Shown: positions 31,718 through 44,757, numbered from the stretch's first letter. The stretch is DNA of 64,000 nucleotides from Liquidambar formosana (GCA_039720395.1 CM077823.1:7492909-7556908), one strand, 5' to 3'. Program-made: numbers and translations. The notes: generated by a model from the sequence alone, not told the origin.

Positions 31718-31930
31718 GGCCATGTTTGTTTGTTTGGTTGGAATGGAATGTGATTTCATGCTCAAAATAGTTTTGAATGGAATGAGATTAAAATAAGCAC
31801 TGCGGAATGAATGTCATTATAATTCACTACTACCATTTGATTTTATTCCCATTTAATTATCTCATCTAAACATATTGTTTGGAATGTGATTCCATTCCAT
31901 CCATTCAATTCCAACCAAACAAACGTGGCC
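31718..31930. mobile_element. Tourist-like (PIF/Harbinger) MITE, 213 bp
   Basis: Left end GGCCATGTTTGTTTG... and the complement of the right end GGCCACGTTTGTTTGGTTGG form TIRs of at least 25 bp. A TAA trinucleotide flanks both sides (31715-31717 and 31931-31933), the TSD of PIF/Harbinger elements. Confidence 0.78.
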
Positions 31931-32383
31931 TAAATCTAATAGTTTGGGATACCCCTTAGATGGCAATTAATTAATTAATTAATTAATTGAATTAAAATTG
32001 TGTTGTGCCCTCATTAGGCATTTTAGGCTTCATTTTTCCATATGGTAACCAAAAATGAGGATAATTACAGTAAAATTTCGGTGATTTAATATCTTATCCT
32101 GCTTCTTGGACCGGCCTTGAGTTTTTTTTTTCCTACCCTCGAGTAAAGTGAGTAAAGTGATAACGACTTAGATAGGCTTTCAAAGTTACATTTTTCTTGT
32201 AAATGGAGAGAGAGAAAGAGAGATGTGGGGTTTTCATAAAAAATAAAAAATAAAAAATAAAAAAAAAAACGAGAGATGTGGGGCATAGAAAGAAAAGCGA
32301 CGTCTTGTTGTTTATCATTGCAGATGAGACTAAAACACATATACCGCAATAGCCCACTCTGATTTCCACGTCTCTCCCAAAAG

Positions 32384-34817
32384 ATGGAGACGATTAGACA
32401 AAGACCAAAACCATCTCATCCTCATCTTCCTCATCTTCATCTTCTATTTCTCATCTTTGTCTCATACTTGGTAGTAACACCATCAGGTGGAAAAGCAGAA
32501 GAAGAACCAGTTGGGTATGGCTATACAGTTCGATCCATCACAGTTAGTGACTATGGGAAGGTGTTGACTGCTCATCTCCAACTCATCAAGACTTCCTCAG
32601 TTTTTGGCCCTGACATTCACAACCTCAGCCTTATCGCCAGGTAAATCTTCATTTGATTACTGATTGAAAATATCCAGATTGCCGAAGAGTGAACAATGAT
32701 CTTATCATATATATTTACAAATTATTCAGATTGTCGAACTATAAGATTAGGATACCACCTTCGGTATGCTTTTTCATTCTCATATTGTTTGAATTATTTT
32801 GACTAAGCTTGCACATTAAGGTAATCTATTGGCATGTCATAAGTTTCCAATTCTATCATCTTTTATTTTATTGTGTTATGGTTTGAGTAATTATAATTTT
32901 AAGTATAAAAATAAGTAATTTAGTATAATAAAATAATTATTAGTTTAATCTCTGAAATATAACAAATATTTTTGGGATTTTTTAAAATATAAATTTTTAT
33001 CAAACAACAACGAATTGAAGTGAAGATTGATTTCATACCCTTCACCAACCAGTCTACCACCCTATATATCAAACGGTCAAACCTATCAACAATTAACCAT
33101 AAAAAAAATGCTGCACCTGCCCTTTTGACAGCCTAATGTCCCCCCATTATCCACAAAATCCTTTGTAAATCCCTTTCTCCAATTGATTCCGGCCTAGGGA
33201 TTGTAAATAAGATTCTGAGATGGGTTGGTATGGTATGGGGATAATGAGAAGAAGACAACGAACTCCATTGTTGAAATTTTAAAATTTTTGCAAAATACTT
33301 CTTTATTGGTTAGGACTTAGGTGCATACATGCATTTTTTATTTTTGGTTGAATGTATAGATGCAGATTGGTGAATTATTTTCTTTCTTTAATGGTTGGGA
33401 GTAGTTTCTTGATTTTGGTACATGTTAGTATCTGGCGTGAATGCCGAGCAAAGATAGCAAAATCCCTTGTTTTGGGCATATGTGAAAAAAGAGAGAATTT
33501 TTTTTTTAGTTTTTATTTTTTATTGAAAAGTATAGAATGGCCTTTTCCCAAAGTGCCTTAGCCCTTAAGACATCTCGAGCGCTAGGATATAATCTATGCT
33601 ATTCTTATATTATAGCATTTAGTACAAGTCAAGTTGCTCCAATGGTGTACTAAAAATCTATGCTAAAAATAGTAATAGCTTACCCTTGTGTAATAAAGCA
33701 CAAGGGTAAGCTATTGCTAAATTTACCATGTCAGTTCTCCCTCAATTTCTCAATAACCAAATACACTAGTAACTATGAAAAATACAATATTTATCTTTCA
33801 AAATTTTCTCAATAACCAAACAACCTGTAGATAAATACAATATTTTTAAAAATAAGACTGAAATCTTATATATATAAAATAAAAAATAAATAAAAAAACA
33901 GAAAACATACCCTTTTTTAAAAAAAAAATTTTAATTTTTTTAGTTGGAATAATGGAAGTTGTAAGATGATAGTTGATAGTTTATAAAAAAATGGAAAAAA
34001 TTGAGGTTGTGACAAAAAATAGAATATTATGTCATTTGCGCCATTAGAGTAGCTTGCGTTAAATTATATCATTTGGCAATGTAATATGCGTTAAAATAAT
34101 AATAGCACAAGTAATTTATTTCACATCACTAAAGATGCTCTTAGGTATAATTTAGGATTTAATTTATGAGCACTGCTATATAAGCCAAATGTGACCACTC
34201 GAAATAGTTAGCTCACTCCCTGTAATGAAAGGAATCTCCTATCTTCAAATTGCACCGTTGAATCACATTATCTCCTCATTTTTTATTATTCCTGTGATCG
34301 ACATTGCCCTCTACTCACATTTCGTCCATAAGTCGGGTTCAGTTACCTTTATCCTTAATTTATGTACAGGGTTTTTGGGTCCTTTTCAAAGGTTAGTGTT
34401 TTTATTTATTTTTATCCTTTTATATTTTTAACCTCACCATTTTATAAAGAATATCAGGTACATTGCTGGAGTGCATTTTTACATATAATGTGGAGCACTG
34501 CACACTCTAGAGAGAGACCAATTTGCTTTTCATTACTAGATACTTTTATTTTAAATTTTAAATACTTATTTACTCCTCTCATATTTAACCAATTAAGAAT
34601 ATTTTTTTTCTAGCAAAAAAGAAGGAAAAAAAATGAGTAAAAAAATAATGATGTTCATTTCATGAATTCTACACAACCTCTACTATTATACATGTTTTTT
34701 AGCCAACTTCTTATTCTTACTATGACTCTTAACCATGGAAAAAATTTTGACATTGTATTGAATGTGCATTCTAATGACTTAAATCAATAAAAAGTAATGA
34801 ATAATTAAATTTTTATG

Positions 34818-34858
<41 letters not shown>

Positions 34859-37800
34859 ATTTATTAATTTTCATATATTTTTTATTATTAAATATTATTC
34901 ATGCACATGTACCCATATCTAGTATTAACAAATATGTTTGAACTTTTTTTTTTAAAGATATAGATATCAATGTTTCTAGTATTAACAAATATCTAGTATT
35001 AACAAATATAGATATCAATGTTTCTCCATATGTTTGAACTTTTTATTTTTTTTAAAGATACAATTAACTCATACCCATAAATCTCTAATATCAATAAATG
35101 GATAACAACATTTCTCTATAAGTTTAAACTTTTTTTATATTTTTTTTAATAAATAATAGAATTAACTCACACCCATAAATCTCTATTATCAACAAAAGAA
35201 TATTAACGTCTCTCCATATGTTTGAACTTAAAATCAGTTAATAAATAATGAGAAAGCCACTAAATTGATAGCAATCCTTTGTTTCTTCAATGAATTCCTT
35301 ACCTTTTACTCCCCTTAAAAAAAAAATTTTAAAAAAAAATCTTTCTATTAACAAAGCAATTTATATTTCACCATTAAAAGCTAATTAGACTATTTTGTCA
35401 CAGCTTGGAGGCAAAGGATCGTCTGAGAATTCGCATAACAGATTCCGACCGCCCAAGATGGGAAATTCCCCAACAAATCCTTCCCCGCCAAACCTACTTC
35501 CCACTCCACTCTCCGCCGGAAAATCACCAACCCTCGCCGGGAAACCACCGAGCCCGGCTAGGAAACCACGTCCTCTCCGCCCCCAATTCCGACCTCATCT
35601 TCACTCTCCGCAACACCACCCCCTTCGGCTTCGCCGTCACCCGCCGCTCCTCCGGCGACGTTCTCTTCGACGCATCGCCGGATACGTCAGATTTCGGCAC
35701 TTTTCTGGTCTTCAAGGACCAATACATTCAGCTTTCTTCATCCCTACCCATTGACAGATCATCTCTATATGGTCTAGGTGAGCACACCAAGAAGACCTTT
35801 AAATTGACGCATAACCAGACACTGACGTTGTGGAATGCTGACATCGCCAGCGCCGATCTCGACCTGAATCTTTATGGGTCGCACCCATTTTACATTGACG
35901 TCAGATCGCCGGATTCTGACGGCAGAGTGCCGGTGGGAAGTACTCATGGTGTTTTGTTGCTTAATAGCAATGGAATGGATGTTGTATATACTGGTGATAG
36001 GATAACTTACAAGATTATCGGTGGGGTTCTTGATTTGTTCTTTTTCGCCGGACCGTCGCCGGAAATGGTCATACAGCAGTATACGGAGCTTATTGGCCGG
36101 CCCACCCCGATGCCGTACTGGTCTTTTGGTAAGTAACATGCTTTGTTTTTTTATTTTTCTTTCCTTGGGGAATTACAGATTGGTCCAGCTAGGGGTAAAT
36201 AATTGCCGTTTAAAATAAATTACTACTAACTTCTTAGTAAATGACTACTAACTTAACTAAAAAAATACTTCTATTTGCTGTAGCCGGACCAATCTGTGAT
36301 TCCCTCTTCTTTTATTATTATTCTGTTTTTTTTTTTTTTTGGCGCTAAGTAAACCAGACAAGTAATATGCTTGTTTGTGTAATTACATTCTTTTTTATTG
36401 AACTTTATGTGATGTGATTGAGCTTGAATTAGTGCTAGGGATGTGACATGATGAGATCCAAAGTCATATGATCATTCAAGGTGAAAAATTTTATGAGGAT
36501 TGGCATTCAAAAAAAATTATGATGTTATTTATACAGTAGGGGCATTCTGAATGAAAAAAAAAACCAACATTTTGAGAAGTGCACTTAGTTTATTCAAATT
36601 ACTTCTTTTTATACTCTGAACATCTTCATTATGCATTTTGGCTAGAAAATAAAAAAGGTTGAAAAAAAAGCACTGCTTAAATGGTTACCTAACTGCCTTT
36701 AGCATGCAAAAAGTTGTTCTATTTAAAAGTATCGTATCTTGGTTAACTTACCCATTCCTCTCTTACTATATTTTAAACTCTTTAATTTTTCATTTTGGAG
36801 TTGAGAAATTGTTGCATTTAAAAAAACATGGGGTATGAGTGTTATTGAGACCTGAGAGAGTGGGGAGTGTTGTGCTTGTAAGTAGTTAACTTACTTGATG
36901 TGTTGGGAGGGGTGAATAATGTAAGGCAAGTGATGTACGAGTTTGGCATATGAAATTATGATAGAGAGGGGACATAGACAATAGCTTTTTCATTATTTAA
37001 ATAACTTTAAGTTCATAAATGCCAAGAATGGAAATGGGATCATTTTGGAATTAATAAAATTGTACTTTTTATTTGATGAGAAAATGTGGAAAAAGAAGAT
37101 ATATTTAAGTTTTGAATTTCTTGATTTTTTGTCATTTGGAACTCAAGAAAATTTAAACCTCCCCTTAATTGAGCCTAATTTTACTATTTGGCTTACATGA
37201 GTCTGGTTCTTCCTTTTTTTTTTTGACCAAAAATAAAACTAAATAAAAGACTTGAGTTTCAAAATTTTTCTTGTCTTTTGTCTAATCTCTCTCAGAAGCA
37301 ATTTCATTTAAAAGTCCAATGAATACAAAATGAACCAGGCATCACACTTTTAAGAAAGGTTGAAAAGTCCATTCTGTATATTGAAAGGTAGTTAATTAGT
37401 TGAGGCCACATGAACTTTGAAGAATGCTTTTAAATAGGCCATTTCAATTCATTTAAGTAGCTGTTAGAAGCATTTCTTCCTTAATGTTGCTTTAATACAT
37501 GATCTTATATTTGAGATTCTCACCTAATATTAGCCCAATTTGGCGCTTACCTGCATTTGTAGGTAGGCAAACATAGTTCTCATTTCATGCTTACAAATTT
37601 GGTTGTTTTTCGTCCTTATAGGATTTCACCAGTGCCGATATGGTTACAAGAACGTTTCTGATGTTGAAGGCGTAGTTGCTGGCTATGCAAAAGCTGGTAT
37701 CCCTCTTGAAGTTATGTGGACAGATATTGACTATATGGATGCATATAAGGATTTTACTCTTGATCCCATCAATTTTCCATTGGACCAGATGAAGAAATTT

Positions 37801-40783
37801 GTCAATACACTTCATCAAAATGGTCAAAAATATGTCCTCATCTTGGATCCGGGTGTGTAGAAACAAACACGAAATTCTTTCTGTTCAGCTGAAAATTTTT
37901 GTTCATTCTTGAATTGTTAGTGAACTTAGTTTAGATAAAGACAAGGAGTTCTTTCTTCAATGCACAAGGAAAGCCAACTAAAGCACTACCTATCACTTAT
38001 TATGGTTCTTTTTCCACAGGTATTAGTGTGAATAAAACGTATGGAACCTACATAAGAGGAATGCAAGCTGATGTCTTCATAAAACGTGATGGTGTCCCCT
38101 ACCTGGGAGAGGTTTGGCCTGGACTGGTCTACTTCCCTGATTTTGTAAAGCCTGTGACCGAAATGTTCTGGGGTGGTGAGATCAAATTATTTCGAGATCT
38201 CCTCCCCTTTGATGGCCTGTGGCTTGACATGAATGAGATATCCAATTTCATAACTTCCCCTCCAACTCCACTTTCTACCCTTGATGACCCTCCCTATAAA
38301 ATTAACAATGAAGGAGTACAACGACCCATTAATAACAAGACAGTTCCAGCAAGTTCTATACACTTTGGTAACATTACAGAGTACAACGCCCATAACCTTT
38401 ATGGACTCCTAGAATCCAAAGTTACCAATGCAGCCTTAATCAATGTGACTGGTAAAAGACCATTTATACTTGCCAGATCAACTTTTGTGAGCTCAGGCAA
38501 GTATACAGCACATTGGACTGGAGATAATGCTGCAACATGGGATGATTTGGCATACACCATTCCAGCCATTTTGAATTTTGGACTATTTGGAATTCCAATG
38601 GTTGGAGCTGATATATGTGGTTTTTCAAGAAACACAACTGAAGAGCTCTGCCGGCGTTGGATTCAGGTAAAAAGTAGGAGGCTTTTGAATGAGACATTGA
38701 AATTAAATAATTCCATTGTGTTTAATATATTTTCAAGAATGTGTTTTTCTTTCCCAATTATTTAATATGAGTCTATTTTGTTGCAATTGGTGAACAATTA
38801 ATTGATTATTTCAAGAAAACAAATCATTTTAAACTTTTTATTTTCATTATGGTGATGATTTTTATATGTAATTTTTTTAAAATTATCTTTATTTTTCTTG
38901 TTATAACTCTATTCTTGAAGGCGCATTGTTACTTGAAAATGCAATAAAAATCCACACTGACAATTTCATTTCCAAAGGGTGCCCAAATGCCACCACAGAG
39001 AATTGGAATATGTTCTATGTTGGGCGGTTGTCATGAATTCAAGCAGATTCTTGATGACCTGTTTGCAATTCAATGCAATCCGAAAAAAGGGCACACACCA
39101 CCATTTTTGACCCGTTTGATTTTGGGTATGTTTTGACCTTAGTTCATCTTTTATGTTATCACCCGCATATATAAGGGGTTTGTTTTTTAGAGTTTTTGAG
39201 TGAGAGGAAACAACCTACTTTGAGAGAGCCGTCATTAGGAGTACAACAGGATCTCGGGTTTGAGTGTTTGCTTTTGTAATGTCCTCAGTACTTAGTAAAT
39301 TGATGGTTACTCTCCGTGGAAATAAGCATCTTGAGTGCTTAAGGAACCCTGCCTACATTCCTCCTTGGTCACTCCGGGTCAAATGGCAGAATTGCAAGTT
39401 TTTCATGCGGTCTATGAGTTTTCAGTGTTCTCACATCTTTTGAGAGGGTAATGTTGTAGCTGATATAATAGCTAATATGGGTCTTCTTCATCTAGGTTTT
39501 CAATAGCTTTGGGCTGCTACTTCTGCACTTAATTCTGCCATATGTCATGATAGGTTTAGCTTTCCTTCTTATAGATTTAGACCTTAGTTTTCTCTGAGTT
39601 TTTGTAAGATGGATTGCGGTGTTTCTATAAACCGCCAAGACTAAACAGTTATTTATGTTTTATTCTATCATTTTTTACTTTTCTTTCTTTTCTTTTAATA
39701 ATATGATGGAGGAATTTCCTCCGTTTATTTTTTTATAAAAAAGCATCTTGTCGAACAACGTAAATCGTGTGCCTTCAGTGGCTATGCGTTTTTTTCTTAT
39801 TTTCTACTTTGAGATCAATTTGTTGTTTTTATCGCTTCCGCACAACACTTTGTTTCCTAAGGGCGTGCATTTAATATCTGAACTTTCTTTCCATGCAGCT
39901 AGGGGCCTTTTATCCCTTTTCTAGAGACCATTCAGACAAGAATTCACTTCGTCAAGAGCTGTACCTATGGGATTCAGTTGCTGCATCAGCCAGGAAGGTG
40001 CTTGGGCTTCGATATCGGCTACTTCCCTACTTTTACACATTAATGTACGAGGCACACACGAAAGGGACCCCCATTGCTCGACCCCTTTTCTTCTCATTTC
40101 CTCAGGAAATCAAAACATACGAAATCAACTCACAGTTTTTAATTGGTAGAGGTGTTATGGTCTCACCTGTGCTACAGTCAGGAGCGGTTTCAGTTGATGC
40201 ATACTTCCCCACAGGAAACTGGTTTGACCTCTTCAACTACTTCAATTCAGTGAGCACAGAGTCTGGAAAGTACATCACGCTTGATGCACCGCCTGATCAT
40301 ATAAACGTGCATGTTCGGGAAGGTAATATTTTGGCCATGCAAGGAGAGGGCTTGACAACACAGGCTGCTCGTAAGACAGCGTTCCAGCTCTTGGTGGTTG
40401 TCAGCTACAGTGGAAACAGCACTGGAGAAGTTTTTTTGGATGATGGAGAGGAAGTGGAGATGGGAGGGGAGGGAGGAAGGTGGAGTTTGGTGAGATTTTA
40501 TGGCGGAGTAATGGGGAATTACATAAATCTTGTTTCAGAGGTTGTGAATGGAGGATTTGCTGTGAGTCAGAAGTGGATCATTGGTAAAGTGACTTTTATT
40601 GGGTTGAAAAAGGCTACGAAGCTGAAGGGGTATGAGTTATACACTCATATGGGAAAAAAATTTAATGCATCAGGCATAAGAACAAGCTTTGACAGCCATG
40701 GACAATTTGTTATAGTAGAGATCTCAGGGCTATCACTGCTTATTGGACAGCAGTTCAAGTTAGAACTGAAACTTGGCAACTAA
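32384..40783 (+). CDS. Alpha-glucosidase, glycoside hydrolase family 31, five exons, 914 aa
   Basis: Exons 32384-32640, 35404-36128, 37622-37852, 38020-38666 and 39899-40783 join in frame with GT-AG introns to 2745 nt. The N terminus has a hydrophobic stretch ([12 protein letters not shown], about 20-31) consistent with a secretory signal, then GYGYTVRS and the beta-sandwich domain. The GH31 barrel begins after [13 protein letters not shown]. The nucleophile is D474 in WLDMNE and the acid/base D573 in [17 protein letters not shown] and ELCRRWIQ follow. It should release glucose from the non-reducing end of alpha-glucans in apoplast or vacuole. N-terminal and overall patterns fit Arabidopsis AGLU1 (At5g11720) better than the alpha-xylosidase XYL1, though function was not tested. 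Length is normal for the family. Intron 1 holds tandem repeats, intron 4 a LINE fragment. A broken partial copy lies 19 kb downstream on the same strand. Confidence 0.93.
33631..34055. repeat. MITE-like inverted-repeat region in intron 1 with a perfect 17-bp hairpin
   Basis: AATAGCTTACCCTTGTG (33674-33690) and its exact complement (33699-33715) are separated by 8 nt. The outer phrase AAGTTGCTCCAATGG (33631-33645) is mirrored imperfectly by CCATTAGAGTAGCTT (34041-34055), suggesting a decayed MITE. The hairpin could also form in the pre-mRNA. Confidence 0.45.
34822..34854. repeat. (TA)n microsatellite in intron 1
   Basis: About 16 uninterrupted TA units. Confidence 0.9.
34936..35235. repeat. 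Three tandem copies of a 92-100 bp unit in intron 1
   Basis: Units start near 34936, 35030 and 35121. Shared landmarks are TATGTTTGAACTTTTT, a T/A-rich run, ATTAACTCATACCCATAAATC (two copies, in part) and TTTCTCxATAT at the end. Divergence between units is moderate. Confidence 0.7.
39334..39740 (+). mobile_element. 5'-truncated LINE insertion in intron 4 of the alpha-glucosidase gene
   Basis: AAGCATCTTG is duplicated at 39324-39333 and 39741-39750. Inside, near 39430-39500, the translation has an RNase H end, [24 protein letters not shown] with a stop, and the segment finishes in an A-rich tail (ATAAAAA). This is a short 407-bp 3' end of a LINE in sense orientation to the gene. Confidence 0.78.
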
Positions 40784-41197
40784 TGAAAATAATTCTGAGA
40801 ACAATATATTAAACTCCAAGTACACAAGCATTGTTCACAAAATTTAAAATAAAAATATTGCAGATTTGGAGAAAGAATAACAGCAGGTGAAATTCCTTTC
40901 AATTAAACCTTGTCTGGCTTTAAAATTATGACAGGGTAAGCCTAAGGCTGCAAATCAATTTTTCGGTTGCCGGCTTCATGTTATAAATTTTTAGAAGCTT
41001 TTACTTGATTAACTCAGGTTCTGTTTGGTTTGAATGGTATTTTTTTCTCCCTTGCCGGCTTCAAAATTATGAAGTCTTTAAGTTTGATCGACGTTTTAAA
41101 AGTTCTAAGTTTTGTTTTTCTAAAGGGAATTGTAATTGGAACTTTTGACAATTTACAGCTGGGTGATAAATTCATAATTATTGTGTAATCACAACAT
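40784..41197. other. 3' flank of the alpha-glucosidase gene
   Basis: Follows the TAA stop. AATAAA-like AAATAAAAATATT at about 40847-40860 could direct polyadenylation. Nothing else recognised. Confidence 0.4.
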
Positions 41198-41210
41198 TCC
41201 ACTGGTGAAT

Positions 41211-41345
41211 CTATATATATATATATATATTTTTGACAAGCAATAGAAACACACGCACACACCCAGGTGGAGTCGAACCCCCGACCTCCGCAAAATCCCC
41301 ACACCCTTTGGGTGGGACATGCCACTCAGCCTACAGCCACTCGGC
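41211..41345 (-). mobile_element. tRNA-derived SINE, 135 bp, 13-bp TSD
   Basis: On the minus strand GGCTGTAGGCTGAGTGG resembles box A and GGGGGTTCGACTCC box B. The tail is a (TA)n run at 41212-41230. TCCACTGGTGAAT is duplicated exactly at 41198-41210 and 41346-41358. Confidence 0.82.
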
Positions 41346-41358
41346 TCCACTGGTGAAT

Positions 41359-42263
41359 ATTTGAAGTGGCAAAATATTCTAGCTCATTTTACGGTTAACT
41401 TTGTTCTTGCCAGAATATTTGATTCATGATTATATCAGCCATAAAATTCTGAAAGTTTATAGAGGGGAAGGAGAGAAAGAAAATGGGATTGGCAGCAATC
41501 CTGGTTATGTTGAACTCTTGAATGTTGTAATAATAAACTTGGTTAGAATTTTGAACCAATGTGTCCTCTCTATCATGCCTATTAAATTTAGGATAACTTC
41601 ATTTAATATGTGCATTTGGTGCAATAAAAAAATAGAATCAATTATTTATCCCAAAAAAAAAAAAAAAAGAATCAATTAGAAGCCAAAATGTGGATACAAA
41701 ATTATCAAACATGGAGAAGCAACCAGTCCAACAAAATCAGTACTACCAACTCCCAGTGACTAAATTGGCTCTCTGTTCTTTTTTTTTTTTTTTTTTTTTT
41801 TTTGGGCTATGATTTCTAATTTACTTTCTAGTTCATCCATGATGATTCTTTGTAGTTCCTAATTTCTCATACACAAATCTCTGGCAAAGATTATCAATGG
41901 ATTTTCCCTTTCCACCCCCATATCTTATGATTCCTTCCATTTCGGTCTTTATCTTTTAAGACTACAAGCTTGTTGAGAATAACTTCTCTTCCCCCTGTTG
42001 AGGGTGTTTTCTTTCCTCAAGTCATGTATCGTTGAGTTGTCCTACACATATAAGCTCATCAAATAGATTAAAATGAGAAACACGAAAGTAGTCATTTAAA
42101 TTATAACATTCAGAATCATTATGTTCTTTAATAGAAAGCGTGTCATGGAAGTACTCAACTCATCTACGTATTCCTGGTGCTCATATTTGTTGTCACTTGA
42201 GGGTTTAAGAGTCTTTTTATATTTTATTTTTTTATATTTTTATTTTTGCTCTGAAAGTCAGTC
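41359..42263. other. Intergenic, no gene seen
   Basis: A-rich and T-rich runs (41653-41668, 41780-41803). No coding or element signature recognised. Confidence 0.45.
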
Positions 42264-42270
42264 TTACACT

Positions 42271-42372
42271 TTTTTTTTGGTATAATTAGAGGGGTTTGAA
42301 CCCCTAAACTATAGTAATCATACCCTTTACCTCAACCATCCTCACCATTAGGCTAACTCTAGTAGCTTTGTT
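42271..42372 (-). mobile_element. Short tRNA-derived SINE, about 102 bp
   Basis: Minus strand: GAGTTAGCCTAATGGTGAGG (box A) and GGGGTTCAAACCCC (box B), ending in an A9 tail. TTACACT flanks both sides (42264-42270, 42373-42379). Confidence 0.65.
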
Positions 42373-42488
42373 TTACACTTATACATTTTATTGAGTGAGT
42401 TATTAATGCTTTTAATAACTCCCTAGCATCGTTACTTTGACATGATGATGATTCATCACTCTTTTTTATCCCAAGAGGCTTTTGTAGT

Positions 42489-43848
42489 TGTTATCCCAAG
42501 TGAACAACCCTAGAAGGGGGGGGGGGTGAATAGAGTTTTAAGCTAATAATAGAATTTTACGCAATCTTAAAATTATTTAGCACACAATATATCACAACAA
42601 TATAAATCAAGTGTAATATAAAGAGTTTAAGGGATAGAAAGATTGCAAACAACGATTTAACGAGGTTCGGCTTCCCGCCTACGTCCTCACCTCAAAAGTT
42701 CCGCCTGAGAATTCAAATCCACTATTACTTTCCTTCAAAGTGGAGCAACAAACCTTTACAAGTCTAGTGTTTTCACCTAACACTAGCTCAACAACACTCT
42801 CCAAGTGCCAAACTTAGGGTTATCACCAACCCTTGACTATAAGAATGTAGAAGATGAGATTTGTGTACAAAAAAACTCTCTTCAAGACTAAATTACATAG
42901 TAATGAAAACTCAACTCACTTCTAATGATAGCTCAATAAACACTCTTGATGAAATTAGGGCTAGAAGATGAATAACAATGAATGCACTTGTATTTGTTAT
43001 CATAAATGCATTTGAATTATTATTTATATAAGCATTTTGAATAATATGACCGTTTGAAGTAATAAATGCCGGGAAAGAGCCATTTAGTGCCATTAAATGT
43101 ACCAACAACCTTTCAAAAACTAGCTGTTAGAAGTCTGAGATCGCAAATTCAGTCTATTGAATCATCAATTTAGTTAACTGATTTTCCAATTCAGTCGACT
43201 GAATTGGTGATTTAGTCGACTGATTTAGACAAAATCAGTTCTAACTTAAGCTTTTGCTCTCTAAAAATTTCAGTTGACTGATTTCAACTTTGAGTCGATT
43301 GAATCCTCAAATGAGTCGACTGAATCCTCTAATGAGTCGACTGAAATGGGCAGTAAGCTCTAAAGTGTGATTTTCAAATAACTTTGTTCAATTAAGTCCA
43401 TCAACACTAACTTAGGCCTTATCCAAATGGTAAAATCAATTGGTTTGAAGGTCCTAAGGTCCAACTAGGTCAATAGAGCAATTATTGAGCAACCATGAAC
43501 AACTATATCCTAACACTTAACTTAAAACCGTAAATGTTTTCAATGTAGATGCTCGCATGGTCTTGAGTGTTTGGTGATTATTGATTGTGCTTTTTGTGCT
43601 CATGATCCCTTGTCCTTGTGCATGATGAAGCTTGAGTGTGCACTCCATTGCTTCCTTACCTTAGTGAATGCTATAGGCTTCATTGTGATGTACATATGAC
43701 CAATATTACTTCATGTATGCTTGAAATGGATTGGAGTACTTGACTTTGATTAATACTTAACAATTTAAATCGTTAGGTACTTCACCAATCTTTTGTTATC
43801 ATCAAAATCTCAGAAATGCCTATGGTTGAAAAACCTTTAGGGCCAACA
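42489..43848 (-). repeat. Candidate 3' LTR of the SIRE-like element, 1360 bp
   Basis: Plus-strand ends are TGTTATCCC and GGCCAACA. It holds a G10 run near 42518-42528 and, at 43140-43350, six or seven copies of AGTCGACTGA-like palindromic sequence. No partner LTR is in the window, so the ends rest on the TG/CA rule and the adjacent polypurine tract. Confidence 0.6.
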
Positions 43849-44176
43849 ATCTCCCCCTTTTTTATGATGACAAGCCATTGATGTTTTATAACAATAATGA
43901 ATCAATATAAACAGGTATATGGAGCAAAATCTCCCCCTCACAATATGCATAAATGGCATATAATAAAAATCTCAAAGATATATCAATTAAGCACAAAATG
44001 TGTATACCATTAGCATAATCAATTATCCATGAGTACATATTCATAGGAGTCATAGTTATAAAAACTAACTATTAATGTAACTAAAACATGTCCATAAAAC
44101 ATCCATAAAACTATAATTAGTTCATAAAACATAAAACATCCCAAAATATCTCCCCCTTTTGTCATCAAACAAAAAG

Positions 44177-44757
44177 CTAGGGATCCAAATCGATGTATTC
44201 AAAAAAGGTAGGAGCATATTGATCCTCAGGAGCTAGAGGAGGTGGAAGCGGGAGAGGTGGAGGTGCAGTGCGGCGTGCATAGCCCTCAATAACAGTTAAG
44301 GAGTGCCGTACGATGCGCATATCAATCTTGGTCCTAGCAAGATGTTGGTCCACCTGAGTTGTGAAAATATCTCCATAGTGCTTAAGGGTATCCATGTCAT
44401 TCTCCACCTGGAGCTGTCGATTCTCAAGAGCAAATATGTGGTTCCCGATATCACCAATATCACGTGTCTTGGAAACCTGGAGAGCATGAATGGCGTCCAG
44501 TACAGTCTGAATGCCCGGAATCAACTGAGATGGTGTTGTGGGTGCATCGGGTACAAGTATTTGCTGCTACTGCTGCTAAGGGGGCTCATAAATAGGTGGC
44601 TCATCATGTATATTCTCAGTGGCATGCTCGCCCTATTCCTCTTGTTGCTCATCTCCTCTACTAAGAGGTATAAGATCAAAAGCCTCTTGTTCCTCATCCG
44701 TTTCCTCATCGGGAACATCTTTGGAACCCAATCCCAAGAAGTGAACTTATAGTGCAT
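44177..44757 (-). pseudogene. C-terminal fragment of a SIRE-like accessory (envelope-like) reading frame
   Basis: Two open stretches on the minus strand, 44757-44521 and 44524-44177, lie in different frames that meet near 44521. The second (115 aa) has a heptad-like helix (TVLDAIHALQVSKTRDIGDI ... LENRQLQVENDMDTL) and a Pro-rich tail ending FFEYIDLDP. Its place just upstream of the polypurine tract matches the third ORF of SIRE-type elements, which often ends in a coiled coil. I do not recognise a specific function. Confidence 0.45.

Larger units (their letters stand above)
42489..44757 (-). mobile_element. 3' end of a SIRE/Maximus-like Copia element
   Basis: On the minus strand a coding tail (44757-44177) is followed by a spacer of about 330 bp with two purine-rich GGGGGA phrases (near 44152-44162 and 43851-43862), then a candidate 1360-bp LTR beginning TGTTGGCCC at 43848. 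The GATGACAAAAGGGGGAGA type context and the very long LTR are typical of SIRE-type Copia elements. The 5' part, including gag-pol, is missing. Confidence 0.65.

Noticed and set aside
35395..35754. Pro/Arg-rich plus-strand frame in exon 2 of the GH31 gene
   Set aside because: Alternative frame of the coding exon. The GH31 frame (35404-36128) has domain similarity and correct splice phase.
42489..44757. Paired LTRs for the SIRE-like fragment
   Set aside because: Looked for a second copy of TGTTGGCCCTAAAGG and of the SalI-like palindrome cluster elsewhere in the window; none found, so only a 3' end is called.
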